Below are positions 47,626 through 57,080 of a stretch of 64,000 nucleotides of DNA, in pieces. The stretch is from positions 1 to 64,000 of the forward strand of contig CAUZCL010000011.1 in NCBI GenBank assembly GCA_963578475.1, written 5' to 3'. Position numbers and translations under genes: made by a program. Under the pieces are notes generated by a model, which saw nothing but the letters and a program-made list of their open reading frames with translations, was not told where the DNA came from and ran no database searches. The stretch's first letter is position 1. Every line of letters begins with the position of its first letter. Source of the DNA: SMYC01 sp963578475. GTDB lineage: Bacteria; Acidobacteriota; Vicinamibacteria; Marinacidobacterales; SMYC01.

Positions 47626-47892
47626 ATGATTGACTCGGAGCTACTCGAAATTCTCTGTTGCCCAGAAACCAAGCAGCCCATCACTCTTCTCGAAGGCGAG
47701 GCGATCGACCGCGTGAACGAGCAGATCGCGGCGGGCGGCGTCAAGAACCGGGGCGGCCAAGCGGTCGAGGAAAAGATCGACGCCGGGCTATTGAGAGAAG
47801 ACCGCAAGTTTCTCTACCCGATCCGGGACGCGATCCCCATCATGCTCGAAGACAAAGCCATCCCCTTCGAGGCCTTTGACCAGAAGAGCTAA
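47626..47892 (+). CDS. Trm112-family small zinc-type protein
   Basis: 88 residues. LLEILCCPETKQPI and the ending YPIRDAIPIMLEDKAIPFE are typical of bacterial Trm112 proteins, which in eukaryotes activate methyltransferases. Only the first Cys pair region is present (CCPETK), as in many bacterial members. It is alone between the sulfatase and the PadR operon. Confidence 0.8.
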   Translation: MIDSELLEILCCPETKQPITLLEGEAIDRVNEQIAAGGVKNRGGQAVEEKIDAGLLREDRKFLYPIRDAIPIMLEDKAIPFEAFDQKS

Positions 47893-48061
47893 ATCGCTCT
47901 CCTCGTAGAGTTTCGTTCTTGGTCCTACCACGCGTGGTGCTCGAGGCGCTTCGTCCATTCTCTCTATCTCGCCGCTTTCGAAAACCGCCTCATCTTGTTC
48001 ATTCGATGGGCCTTTAGCTACATCACGCCCAATCGTAGTGCTCGCCTCATCACGGAACTTT

Positions 48062-48091
48062 TTGACGACCCCGATCGTAATCGTGTATAAC
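48062..48091 (+). promoter_or_regulatory. Sigma70 promoter of the PadR-ADOP operon
   Basis: TTGACG (48062-48067), 18-base spacer, TATAAC (48086-48091), about 30 bases before the PadR start. The imperfect repeat around ACTACTACCCGTACATAGG could be the PadR operator. No gene is seen in 47893-48061. Confidence 0.55.
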
Positions 48092-48123
48092 TACTACCCG
48101 TACATAGGTTGTGAAGAACGACT

Positions 48124-48429
48124 ATGCAACACCGAGCTCTAGGAAATGCCGCTATCGCCGTCTTGGCCGCGCTCGCGAGCGGATACAAATACGGCTTCGA
48201 CATCATGGACCACACCGGCCTCAAAAGCGGGTCGGTCTATCGCGCGCTGAACCGTCTCGAGGAGCTACGCCTCACGAGCTCCAAATGGGAAGGCGCGCGC
48301 ATCGCTGTGCAAGAAAAGCGCCCGCGTCGCCGCTACTACGAGACCACCGAAGCCGGCCACGCGGAGCTCGCGGCCACACGCGACAACCTAGCCGCGTTGA
48401 TGGACAGGCTCGCGCCGGAGCACCGCTAG
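48124..48429 (+). CDS. PadR-family repressor (acidobacterial type)
   Basis: 101 residues, a winged-helix only. AIAVLAALASGYKYGFDIMD, then LKSGSVYRALNRLEELRLT and RRRYYETTEAGHAEL follow the PadR pattern. Acidobacterial genomes pair this small PadR with ADOP permeases, and here the permease starts three bases after its stop. It is expected to repress its own operon until a ligand (often a phenolic or drug) binds. Confidence 0.88.
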   Translation: MQHRALGNAAIAVLAALASGYKYGFDIMDHTGLKSGSVYRALNRLEELRLTSSKWEGARIAVQEKRPRRRYYETTEAGHAELAATRDNLAALMDRLAPEHR

Positions 48430-48432
48430 ACC

Positions 48433-50996
48433 ATGTTGAAACTTTCCGCTTGGTTCATCGAACAGTCCAGGTGGCTCGTTCCCGCGAGGCTTCGCGATGG
48501 GTGGTGTGAAGCGTGGCTCGCGGAGCTTCGTCATCGCGCAGAGGCGCTCGAAGCCGAAGGAGCGCTCGGTCGTCGAGAGCAAGTCGATCTGCTGCGGCGG
48601 AGCCTCGGCGCTTTTCTCACGCGCTCTGGCTAAGAAGTCGTGACTTATGGATATCTCTCGTGTATCAAGATCTCATCTATGGCCTTCGTAGCTGGCTTCA
48701 CAAGCCGTTCTTTACTCTCATCGCACTTCTCACGCTCGGGCTCGGCATCGGTGCGAACACCTACATCTTCAGCGTCGTCGACGGCGTGCTCCTGCATCCG
48801 TTCCCTTATCGCGACGTCGACCGGCTCGTGGCCCTTGGCGCAACGTTCCCGCAATTCTCACCGGCAGAGCGCTTCATCGAGTCGATTTCCGTTCCTGACT
48901 ATCAAGAGGTCGCCGAAACAAGCCGCACGCTGACGAGCTTTCTTGCTTTCGATCTCGGCAATCGAGACCTCGGCGGCATCGACGAGCCGCAGCGGCTTTT
49001 TACCGCCGCGTTCTGGGGTGACCCCTTCGAAACGCTCGGCATGAATCCCGAGCTGGGTCGAAGCTTCACGGAAGAAGAGATCCGGAAGCGAGAGCCGGTC
49101 GCGATCATGAGTCACCGAGTTTGGCAGCAATATCTCGGAGGCGATCCCGCGGCGGTGGGAAAGCCGATCATCGTAAACGGCTCGCCGCGAACGCTCGTCG
49201 GTGTGATGCCGCCGCGCCTGCTTCTTCTCGACTCGGACCTATGGCTTCCGATGTGGTACACGGCAACCGAGATGCCACGCTCGCGGCGCGTGCTCACCGT
49301 GCTCGCGCGCGTGCGCGACGGCGTGGAGCTATCCGAGGTGCGCAGTGAGTTGGCTACCTTCGCGGGCCGCATCGAAACGGACCAGAAGGCCGAGTCTCCC
49401 GAATATGAAGGTTGGCGACTTGCAGCGACACCCTTCGTCGACGTGTGGGCGAGCTTCGTCGGACCCGCCGGCCCCATTCTTCTGGGCGCCGTCGGCTTCG
49501 TGCTGTGCATTGCTTGCGCCAATATCGCGGGCTTGCTTCTGGCGCGCGCGGCATCGCGCCACCACGAAATGGCCGTGCGGATTGCCATCGGCGCCGGACG
49601 CGGACGCTTACTTCAACAGCTCCTCACGGAGTCGAGCCTTCTTTCGGTAGGCGGCGGCGTTCTTGGCGTCGGGATCGCGACCGTCGGCCTCGAGCTGACC
49701 CGCGCGAACCTCCCTGAAGGACTTCCGCTCGGTGGCATCGAGCTAGGCATCAGTGCGACGGTCCTCGTCTATACGTCCCTACTCACTGTGGCCTGCGGAC
49801 TGTTTTTTGGGTTCGCGCCCGCGCTCCAGAGCACGCGGGTCGACGTGCAAGCAAATCTGGCTTCCGATAGCGCCCGCATGACGGGGTCCGGTTCAGCCTT
49901 GGCCGCCCGCCGCGTTTTCGTCGCCTCCCAGATCGTGCTGTCTATCATTCTTCTCGCCGGAGCAGGCTTTCTCATCCAGAGCTTTACACGCCTGGTCCAT
50001 GTGGACCCGGGTGTCTCGACCGAGAACGTGCTGACGATGCGGCTGACGCTCGCGTGGGAGCGCTACGAAGGAAAGTTCGCAAGCTTTTACTCACAGCTGC
50101 TCCACGAGGTCGAGCAGATCCCAGGCGTGCAGTCGGCCGCGATGGCGAGCCAGTTCCCGCCCCAAGTGCTAAGAGATCAGCCATTCCAGATCGAAGGACG
50201 CCCTCTGACGACCGAAGGCGCTCTTTCGACGGCAAACGTCACCGTCGCGAGCCCGTGTCTCTTCGAGACGCTAGGGATGACCCTCGTCCGCGGCCGCCCG
50301 CTCACCAAGCAGGATAGGCGGGAGGCGCCGCCGGTAACGGTCATCAATCAGACCGCGGCCATGCGCTACTTCCCGAACGAGGACGCTTTGGGAAAGCGCA
50401 TCAAGACCGGTGGAAAAGACTCGGAAGCCCCGTGAACAACCGTCGTCGGTATCGTCTCCGACGCGAGAAATCGCGGCGTGGATCGAGACGTCGCACCCAA
50501 GCTTTTCCATTCCTATCTGCAAGCTGGCCAATGGTCGAACCAGATGTTCTTGCTGGTGCGCATGGCGGGCGATCCGATGGCCGCTCTCCCTTCCGTGCGC
50601 GCGGCGCTCCGGAGCATCGACCCTCACCAGCTGATCTACGCCATCGACACCCTCGCGGCACACTTCCAATCGACGGTGATGATGAGGCGTCTCGTGAGCA
50701 CGGTCTTGCTCGTGCTCGCGGGCGTGGCGCTGCTCCTCGCAGCCATGGGGACCTACGGCATCGTCGCCTTCATGGCGAGCCAACGCGAACGCGAGTTCGG
50801 CATTCGCCTCGCACTCGGCGCCGTAGCCCTCGCCCGCGTGATGGGAACGATGGGAGGCTTTATCTTCGGCGTGAGCCCGCAAGATCCCGCGACGCTCATG
50901 GCGACCGCAATGCTGTTGCTTGCAGTCACGCTCGTCGCGAGCCTCGTCCCCGCTCGCCGCCCGGCAAAAGCGGACCCGATGACGGCATTCAAATAG
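48433..50996 (+). pseudogene. ADOP (MacB-like duplicated) permease, frameshift, TGA and internal loss
   Basis: The N-terminal cytoplasmic leader (WLVPARLRDGWCEAWLAELR) ends at 48633. One base appears missing in a T-run near 48612, and the frame then continues with RSWLHKPFFTLIALLTLGLGIGANTYIF. MacB periplasmic domains and TM helices follow (CIACANIAGLLLARAASRHHE). A TGA at 50433-50435 falls before TTVVGIVSDARNRG (Trp fits). Near 50818, REFGIRLALGA joins directly to VALARVMG, so about 25 residues, one membrane helix, seem lost. These are standalone permeases, lacking a cognate ATPase beside them. Confidence 0.75.
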
Positions 50997-51020
50997 AGGG
51001 TAGTGTCAAGTTGAGGTGGG

Positions 51021-52157
51021 TCATTGGAGCCACGCGCGAAGCAAGTAGGCGCACGCAAAGCCGAGATAGTTCCCAAAGGCATAGCCGAAAATACCGATGA
51101 TGACGCCGGGCGTCACGAGGCGCGACCAGTTCATCGACATCGAAAGCGCGAGCGCCGAGCCAGGGCCACCGACGGCAGCCTGGCTGGCCACGCAGAGCGT
51201 ACGGATGTCGAAGTGAAGGAGCCATCCAATTCCGAACACAACGACCGCGTGCGTCGCGATCGCGGTCACCATGAATACGAGCACGGCGAGCCCTGCATTC
51301 AGAACTTCACGCAAAACCGACTGCGCACCGATGACGATGAAGAACAAATGCATCGCGAAGTAAGAAAAAAAGGCGCTTCCTCGCAACTTTCTCAGCTGGG
51401 GTATTTGGGCGAGGACGAGCGCGAGCGTTGTCACCCATAGGACCTGGGGAAAACCCCCCGAGAGCGTCCGGAGCTGCCGCGCCGCCCACAGGATCGCGAG
51501 CGGGATAGCCGCGAGTAACGCGACTTCGGAGAGCGAGACCGAGGCCGTCACCCACACTCGACGCGGATCGTGATCGGGCGGAGCACCTTCCGCCTCTCCG
51601 TCGACAAGCGGTGGCGCGAAGCGCCCACCGAGCTTGTTCGCGAACACCATCTGCAACAAGAGCCAGGGCACGGTCGTCAAGTTAATGGCCACGGCCCCAG
51701 CGGCGAAGAGGCTCGACGACACGTCCAGCCCTTGTCCAATCGCCGCGAAGTTCATCCCGCCGCCGAAGAAGGCTCCGACGAATTGCCCTCCGAGCTTCCA
51801 CGTCTCGTCACCGACCCAACGGGCGAACATCACACCGCCCGCGAGACTCCCGAGAAAGGTTCCAAGACCGGCTAGCGCAAAAGCGATGACGAGCCGCGGG
51901 CCGGCCCGTTTCAAGTCCGACAAGCTCGAAGCGAGAATGACGAGGGCGATGGCATAAACGATGGCATATTCGAAAACACTCGCGTAGAGCGGCGAGCTAT
52001 GTGGAATGATCCCGATATTGGCGAGCGCGATGCCCGTCAGCGTGCAAAGCACCGCCGAAGTGATTTTCTTCAAAACGGCAAAACGGTTCTCGAGCCAACG
52101 GGTCGAAGCAATCACGAAAAACAGAAACCCCAAAAGAGCGACGGGGTCTTCAATCAT
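51021..52157 (-). CDS. DUF819 membrane protein
   Basis: 378 residues with about ten TM helices, such as YAIVYAIALVILASSL and VGAFFGGGMNFAAIGQGL. The family-defining ending AAVGGPGSALALSMSMNW is present. DUF819 (YjcL-like) proteins are integral membrane proteins of unknown transport role. Intact. Confidence 0.85.
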   Translation of the reverse strand: MIEDPVALLGFLFFVIASTRWLENRFAVLKKITSAVLCTLTGIALANIGIIPHSSPLYASVFEYAIVYAIALVILASSLSDLKRAGPRLVIAFALAGLGTFLGSLAGGVMFARWVGDETWKLGGQFVGAFFGGGMNFAAIGQGLDVSSSLFAAGAVAINLTTVPWLLLQMVFANKLGGRFAPPLVDGEAEGAPPDHDPRRVWVTASVSLSEVALLAAIPLAILWAARQLRTLSGGFPQVLWVTTLALVLAQIPQLRKLRGSAFFSYFAMHLFFIVIGAQSVLREVLNAGLAVLVFMVTAIATHAVVVFGIGWLLHFDIRTLCVASQAAVGGPGSALALSMSMNWSRLVTPGVIIGIFGYAFGNYLGFACAYLLRAWLQ

Positions 52158-52209
52158 CGTGGCCTAACTTAATGTCCTTGTGAGGTGGTGAAAAACACGG
52201 TCCCGGCTC

Positions 52210-53454
52210 TTACCGCTCGTCGTAAGGATTTGGGTAGTAACGGTTCAGCACGACTTCGCCGTTATTCACGATCACGAGAGGCTCCTAGATGACGCGAAAA
52301 TCCTTTAGCGGATCGCGGTCGAGCACAATTAGACCTGCCTCGAGGCCCACGGATACACGTCCTGTGCGATCCGCGATGCCGAGAAGATCGGCGCCCGTGG
52401 CGGTCGCCGCGGTGATGGCTTCGAGTGGCGTCATCCCGATGGAGACGAGCTCCTCCATATCGTGCTGCAAGCGGACGCAGGCGGTGTCGTTGCCGTCGCC
52501 ATAACTTCCATCCGTGGGTGCCGCTATCGTAATGCCCATTCGGTGCGCTTCCTTGACGACCTCGCGCAGCGCCGTTTGCATGTGCCAAGTGCGGATGCGG
52601 AGCGCGATGTCGTTTGCGTCGTCGGTACGCGGGTCGCCAAGGGGGCTCATGATCGCGAGCGTCGGCACAAGATAAGTTCCTTTTTCTTTCATGAGCGCCA
52701 GGGTGCGGTCGTTCATGTAGGTCCCGTGCTCGATGCTTCGTACGCCCGCACGCACTGCCCCCTCGGCTCCGACTTCCGCATGCGCGTGCGCGGCAACGAA
52801 CTTTCCTTCCGTAGCGGCTTCACGCACCGCCGCTTCGATCTCTTCTTCGGTGAGCTCCTGGCGACGCGGGTCGGTCGTCGCGAGCCCCGCGCGCTCGCTC
52901 GCGCCCACTTTGATCGAGTCCACGCCACGGTCGAGCAGAGCGCGCACAACCGCGGAGACGTTCTCGGAACCGGAGAGCCGCTCGTTCAAATAGCGCCCAA
53001 ATTCGGGAAACGGCAGGATGAAGAACTCGCCGAGGACCGGACGCACGATGCCTCCCGCACAAAGAAGCTCTGGCCCACGCACGTGCCCTCCCCGCATCAA
53101 ATCGCGCGTTCCCATGCCGCGCAAGTAACGATCCCCGGGCACGCGAGCGGTCGTGACTCCGGACAAGAGCGCGCTCTCGGCGGCATCGGCCGAGAGGATA
53201 TGGGTGTGCGCGTCAATGAGACCCGGCCGAACGAAGCGCCCTTTCAAATCGATCGTCGTATCGCCCGTACGGGCTCCATCCTCGATCTCCGCGATCTTGC
53301 CGTCGCGAATGATGATGCTGACGCCCGTACGCGGCGGCGCTCCCGTTCCGTCGATGACGGTCGCGTTCGACAAGACGAGATCCTGAGCGGACGTCACATC
53401 CGCACCCGAGAGGCTGACAAGCGTGAGGGCCAACCAAATAGCGCTACGAGACAT
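52210..53454 (-). CDS. Secreted amidohydrolase, one in-frame TAG near the C-terminus
   Basis: Start ATG 53454; signal peptide to about DVTSAQ. The metal-dependent hydrolase barrel has DAHTH, a probable carboxylated Lys in DSIKVGASERAG, HAHAEVGAEG and SIEHGTYMND. The TAG at 52285-52287 follows KDFRVI; the frame continues with EPLVIVNNGEVVLNRYYPNP to a TAA at 52210-52212. The closing strand of the composite beta domain thus lies beyond the stop; a C-to-T change in a Gln codon explains it. The truncated protein lacks 25 residues and could still fold. It diverges from the D-aminoacylase gene. Confidence 0.82.
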
Positions 53455-53558
53455 GGGACCAACCTTTCCTGTAGGTGCGCCATGATACATGCTTTTTGCC
53501 TAGACGCCCCGGAAAGCTCGCCGATCTCCGCACACCCCTTCGCGGTTAGAATGTGCCT

Positions 53559-55154
53559 ATGCGCTACTTCATCGCAGCTTTTCTCGTATGGCTCCCAGCC
53601 GTGCTTCATGCGGACGAATATGACATCTGGATCGCAAATGCCCGTGTCGTGGACGGTACCGGCAATCCATGGTTTCGCGCCGATATCGGTATTCGCGACG
53701 GGCGGATCGTCTTGGTCGGCCAAGACGCGGAAGCCCGCGCCGACATCACTATCGATGCCGAGGAGCGTTTCGTCACCCCCGGCTTCATCGACGTACACAC
53801 GCATGTCGAGTCCCGCTCCGGACGCGGCGGACTCCAGACGACTCCGCGCGGCGACAACTTTCTGCTCGACGGCGTCACCACCATCATCACTGGCAACTGC
53901 GGAAGCTCCGAGATCCAAGTCGGCGCTTGGTTCTCGAAGCTCGAAGAGCTCGGGCTCGGCTTGAACGTCGCGACTTTCGTGGGGCACAACTCGGTGCGCC
54001 GGGAAGTGATGGGAACCGCGAATCGTCAGGCACGCCCCGAAGAGCTCGAGCACATGCAGTCGCTCGTCGACGTCGCTATGAAGGAAGGAGCCATCGGTTT
54101 CTCGACGGGACTTCTCTACATTCCAGGTACCTATGCGAGCACGGAAGAAGTCATCAAGCTCGCCCGCGCGGCCGCGCGCCACGGCGGGGTCTACGCAACC
54201 CATATTCGCGAACAAGGCGCCGAGCTCCACGCTTCGATCGAAGAGGCGGTCACCATCGGACGAGAAGCGTCCATGCCGGTTCAGATTTCACATTTCAAGA
54301 TCAAAGGAAAAAAGCGATGGGGCTCGATCGGCGATGCGATCGAGCTCGTCGAGCAGTATCGCCGCGAAGGCGTCGACGTCGTCATCGACGCCTATCCTTA
54401 TGATCGTGCGAGCACCGGACTCTCGGTGAACCTTCCTAGTTGGGCACTCGCGGATTCTGACGAGGCGCTCCAGGCACGGCTCCGCGATCCGGAGACTCGG
54501 GCTCGCATCTTGAAAGAGATGCGGGCGAAGCTCGACGACCAGGGTTACGGCGACTATTCGTTCGGGACCATCGCCCGCTTTACGCCCGATCCGTCGCTCG
54601 AAGGCATGACGCTGAGCGAAGTCAATCTCGCGCGCGGGCGTCCCGCGAATATCGAGGCGGCGATGGAGACCATCCTCGAGCTCATGGAAGAAGGCGGCGC
54701 TTCGCTCGTGTATCACTATATGAGCCTCGAGGATGTCGAGACCATTTACCGATATCCTAATGCGGCCGTGGCAAGTGACGGTGGCGTGCAACAAATGGGC
54801 GTCGGCAAGCCGCACCCTCGCTCTTACGGGACGAACGCGCGCGTTCTCGCCGAGTTCGTCCGCGAGCTCGAGACGATGCGTCTCGAAGACGCCATCCGCC
54901 GCATGACCTCGCTTCCGGCCCGCACCTTTCAGCTGAAAGATCGTGGTCTCGTCCGGGAAGGGCTCGCCGCCGATCTCGTCGTGATGGATTTTCCGAACGT
55001 GCGCGACCGCGCCACGTTCGAAAAACCCCACCAGTTCAGCGAGGGCTTCGATTTCGTGATCGTGAACGGTGAGCTCATGGTCGAAAACGGCGCGCTCACC
55101 GACGCGCGCGCGGGTCGCGTCGTGCGTGGTGCCGCCTTCGCCCGATCGCGCTAG
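53559..55154 (+). CDS. Secreted N-acyl-D-amino-acid deacylase (D-aminoacylase family)
   Basis: 531 residues from ATG 53559, with signal peptide to VLHADE. Amidohydrolase features specific to this group are DVHTHVESR, the metal-ligand region TGNCGSSE, YATHIREQGAELH, PVQISHFKIKG and AVASDGGVQQMG. It would remove the acyl group from D-amino acids or act as an imidase on cyclic D-derivatives in the periplasm. It is transcribed divergently from the other amidohydrolase across 104 bases. Intact. Confidence 0.9.
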   Translation: MRYFIAAFLVWLPAVLHADEYDIWIANARVVDGTGNPWFRADIGIRDGRIVLVGQDAEARADITIDAEERFVTPGFIDVHTHVESRSGRGGLQTTPRGDNFLLDGVTTIITGNCGSSEIQVGAWFSKLEELGLGLNVATFVGHNSVRREVMGTANRQARPEELEHMQSLVDVAMKEGAIGFSTGLLYIPGTYASTEEVIKLARAAARHGGVYATHIREQGAELHASIEEAVTIGREASMPVQISHFKIKGKKRWGSIGDAIELVEQYRREGVDVVIDAYPYDRASTGLSVNLPSWALADSDEALQARLRDPETRARILKEMRAKLDDQGYGDYSFGTIARFTPDPSLEGMTLSEVNLARGRPANIEAAMETILELMEEGGASLVYHYMSLEDVETIYRYPNAAVASDGGVQQMGVGKPHPRSYGTNARVLAEFVRELETMRLEDAIRRMTSLPARTFQLKDRGLVREGLAADLVVMDFPNVRDRATFEKPHQFSEGFDFVIVNGELMVENGALTDARAGRVVRGAAFARSR

Positions 55155-55191
55155 CGTCGCACCGTTCTGCAACCGACAATAGACGCAGAGC

Positions 55192-55545
55192 ATGATGCGG
55201 CTCGGACGGAAGTCGAAGTGGGCCCTCGCAATCTTCTCGGGCCTCCTAGCACTCATCGTCCTTCTCCATACCGGAGCGGCCAAAGAGCTCGCCCGTCGCG
55301 GCATCGAGATCGCCGCGGGATCTCTTCTCGACGGGCGCGCTAGCTTGGAGGCGCTCGACTACCGCTTATGGAGCGGCGAGGGCGAGCTATCTGGGATCGT
55401 GCTCGAGCCCGACCTCTCGGTGCTGCCATTCCACTTCACCTCGGAGCACATCGCTCTGAGCGTGAGTCCATCCCTGACCTTCTCCGGCACCGTCGAGGGC
55501 GCCGAGCTCGTCCTCATCGATCTCTTCGAAACACCGACATCCGAC
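55192..55545 (+). pseudogene. TamB/AsmA-like protein, N-terminal fragment
   Basis: About 118 residues. A membrane anchor (WALAIFSGLLALIVLLHTGAA) is followed by the start of an AsmA-like repeat fold (GSLLDGRASLEALDYRLWSG, GELSGIVLEPDL). TamB proteins are over 1000 residues long and bridge inner and outer membranes. Here the sequence passes at about 55545 straight into the end of an Omp85 barrel, so nearly the whole gene is absent. Confidence 0.5.
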
Positions 55546-55770
55546 TATACGCCCCTTCTCACGCCGAGACACAGGAGCGCATCTTCGTGGGCGGCCAAGC
55601 CGTCGGTGTTTGGAATCAAGAGCTACGCTTTCCGATCTACAAGCTGCTTCACGGGGGCATCTATTGGGACGCGGGCAATGTCTTCGCCACCGCCGGTGAA
55701 TTTCGACTGAGTGACCTGCGGCACAGCGTCAGCGCCGGGCTCCGCTTCGTTCTTCCGTTCGGTCACGTCG
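55546..55770 (+). pseudogene. TamA/Omp85 C-terminal fragment
   Basis: About 75 residues: RIFVGGQAVGVWNQELRFPI, IYWDAGNVFATAGEFRLSDL and SAGLRFVLPFG are the last barrel strands of TamA-type proteins. It sits directly after the TamB start and in a different frame. After LPFG the family pattern stops. A tamB-tamA order with a large internal deletion would produce this. Confidence 0.5.
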
Positions 55771-56048
55771 CGAAGGATCACCACGGCTTCGCGGGGTGCC
55801 AAGGTCAAATCCCGCGTACAGCGGGGCGTTTCGTACAGACGCGTTTACGCGTGCGCGCCAAGCGAAGCTAGAATCCTCCGCCATGAGCACGCCAACCCAA
55901 CTCTTGCTCTCAACAAGAAAGCGTGCCGTCCTTGGAAAAAGCTGGGCCCTTCGCTGAGTGATGAGTGACAAGTGGCACCTTTGGTTCTGTGATCCAGCTG
56001 GACACAGCTCCTGTGTCGACGTACCCTTTTGCTCCTGTAGGAGTTGAG
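55771..56048. other. No gene recognised
   Basis: Stretch between the TamA fragment and the pentapeptide gene. Short frames exist but none has family-like sequence. An unusual composition or repeat was not noticed. Confidence 0.4.
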
Positions 56049-56342
56049 GTGGCAAACCAAGAGCACGTCGAGAAATTGAGAAAAGGCGCTCGCGCGTGGA
56101 ACGTATGGCGAGGGAAGCAGGCGGACGTTCCGGCCCTCAGTGAGGCGAACCTCAGCGAGGTGGACCTCAGCGGGGCAGACCTCAGAGGGGCAAAGCTCCC
56201 GAGGGCGAGCCTCGGCGTGGCGGATCTCGACAGGGCGAACCTCAGTGGTGCGAACCTCAGCGGCGCCGAACTTTCAAAGGAACAACTTGTCGCGGCCAGA
56301 ACCAACGTTTACACCACACCCCCAAAAGAATTTCGAAGATAG
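56049..56342 (+). CDS. Pentapeptide-repeat protein
   Basis: 97 residues from GTG 56049, with TAGGAG upstream. The N-terminal KGARAWNVWRGK is a common lead-in for this class. It is followed by about eight A(D/N)LxxA-type pentapeptides (SEANLSEVDLSGADLRGAKL), which form a right-handed quadrilateral beta-helix. The C-terminus LSKEQLVAARTNVYT resembles the closing cap. It is probably complete but small; function unknown. Confidence 0.75.
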   Translation: MANQEHVEKLRKGARAWNVWRGKQADVPALSEANLSEVDLSGADLRGAKLPRASLGVADLDRANLSGANLSGAELSKEQLVAARTNVYTTPPKEFRR

Positions 56343-56674
56343 CCTGACTTTCGCACTGCCAGTTGTCGTGAGTCAGGACACGCTTGCTCGGGCTCGAGGA
56401 CGACGGTCTCACTCATCCTCGGAGAGCTCAACGCGTTCGGAATCCATTTGTCCGAGGTAACGTTTTTCTTACGCCATCGCCCTTTCGCCGGCATGACCTT
56501 CGCCAACCAACGGGCTCTATGGCCACCTCTTGACGCACCCTCGAGCCGCCTTCTCTCTACCGCGCACGCAGCGAGGACAACGATCTCCGTGTTCGACTCG
56601 CCGATTTGCAGCAGAGCCAGAGAAGACTCTATGACCTCGCCATCTTTCTCTCGGCCGATGTAACCGACCAAATT
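56343..56674. other. No gene recognised (332 bases)
   Basis: Downstream of the pentapeptide gene. Minus-strand and plus-strand frames of 70-120 codons exist but lack family-like sequence or ribosome sites. It may be a degraded remnant. Confidence 0.45.
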
Positions 56675-57054
56675 CTAGTCAGAAGCGAAATTCTTGCTCA
56701 ATAATGTTTCCGCTTCCGTCATGATGTCCGCGGCGGGCTTGGTCGAGTCGAACAAATCGGTCACTTCACCAACAAAAGTATTCGCGGTGCGCGTGTCTCC
56801 GGACCTCCAGGCCGCCAGCCATTCTTTCGCCTCTCGATCAGCAACAGCTTTGAGGCCCTCGATGTCATCGTGATCTCCTGCAGCTTCAAACTGCTCCGCG
56901 AGCCAATGTTCGTTCCCGTAGCCGCCTCCGATCAATTCAGCCCACCGGCTCGAGAGACGGCGGCAACGAGTTTTCCGCCGGCAGCAACTGCCATCGGCGC
57001 TTGAATGATTGGGTGGCGAATGCCCAATCTGCCTGTCAGTCTCGTTGCAACCAT
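56675..57054 (-). pseudogene. Nitronate monooxygenase, large internal deletion
   Basis: From ATG 57054, with GAGGAG upstream, the sequence is family-perfect: RLGIRHPIIQAPMAVAAGGK, then LVAAVSRAGGL. A one-base shift near 56940 leads to IGGGYGNEHWLAEQFEAAGD, and then it jumps (about 56880) to the C-terminal end WRSGDTRTANTFVGEVTDLF, ending at 56675. About 200-230 residues of the FMN barrel are missing. The full enzyme oxidises alkyl nitronates with FMN. It is on the same strand as, and directly after, the SSS symporter. Confidence 0.6.
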
Positions 57055-57080
57055 CGCCACTCCTCACACATTTCAGCAGC

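Noticed and set aside
27856..50435. Use of TGA as Trp (alternative genetic code)
   Set aside because: TAG and TAA also interrupt frames at expected Gln or Trp positions, and TGA ends many intact genes, for example the histidine kinase, its regulator and the GWxTD gene.
56309..56671. Minus-strand frame of 120 codons
   Set aside because: No ribosome site, no family pattern and it overlaps the end of the pentapeptide gene.
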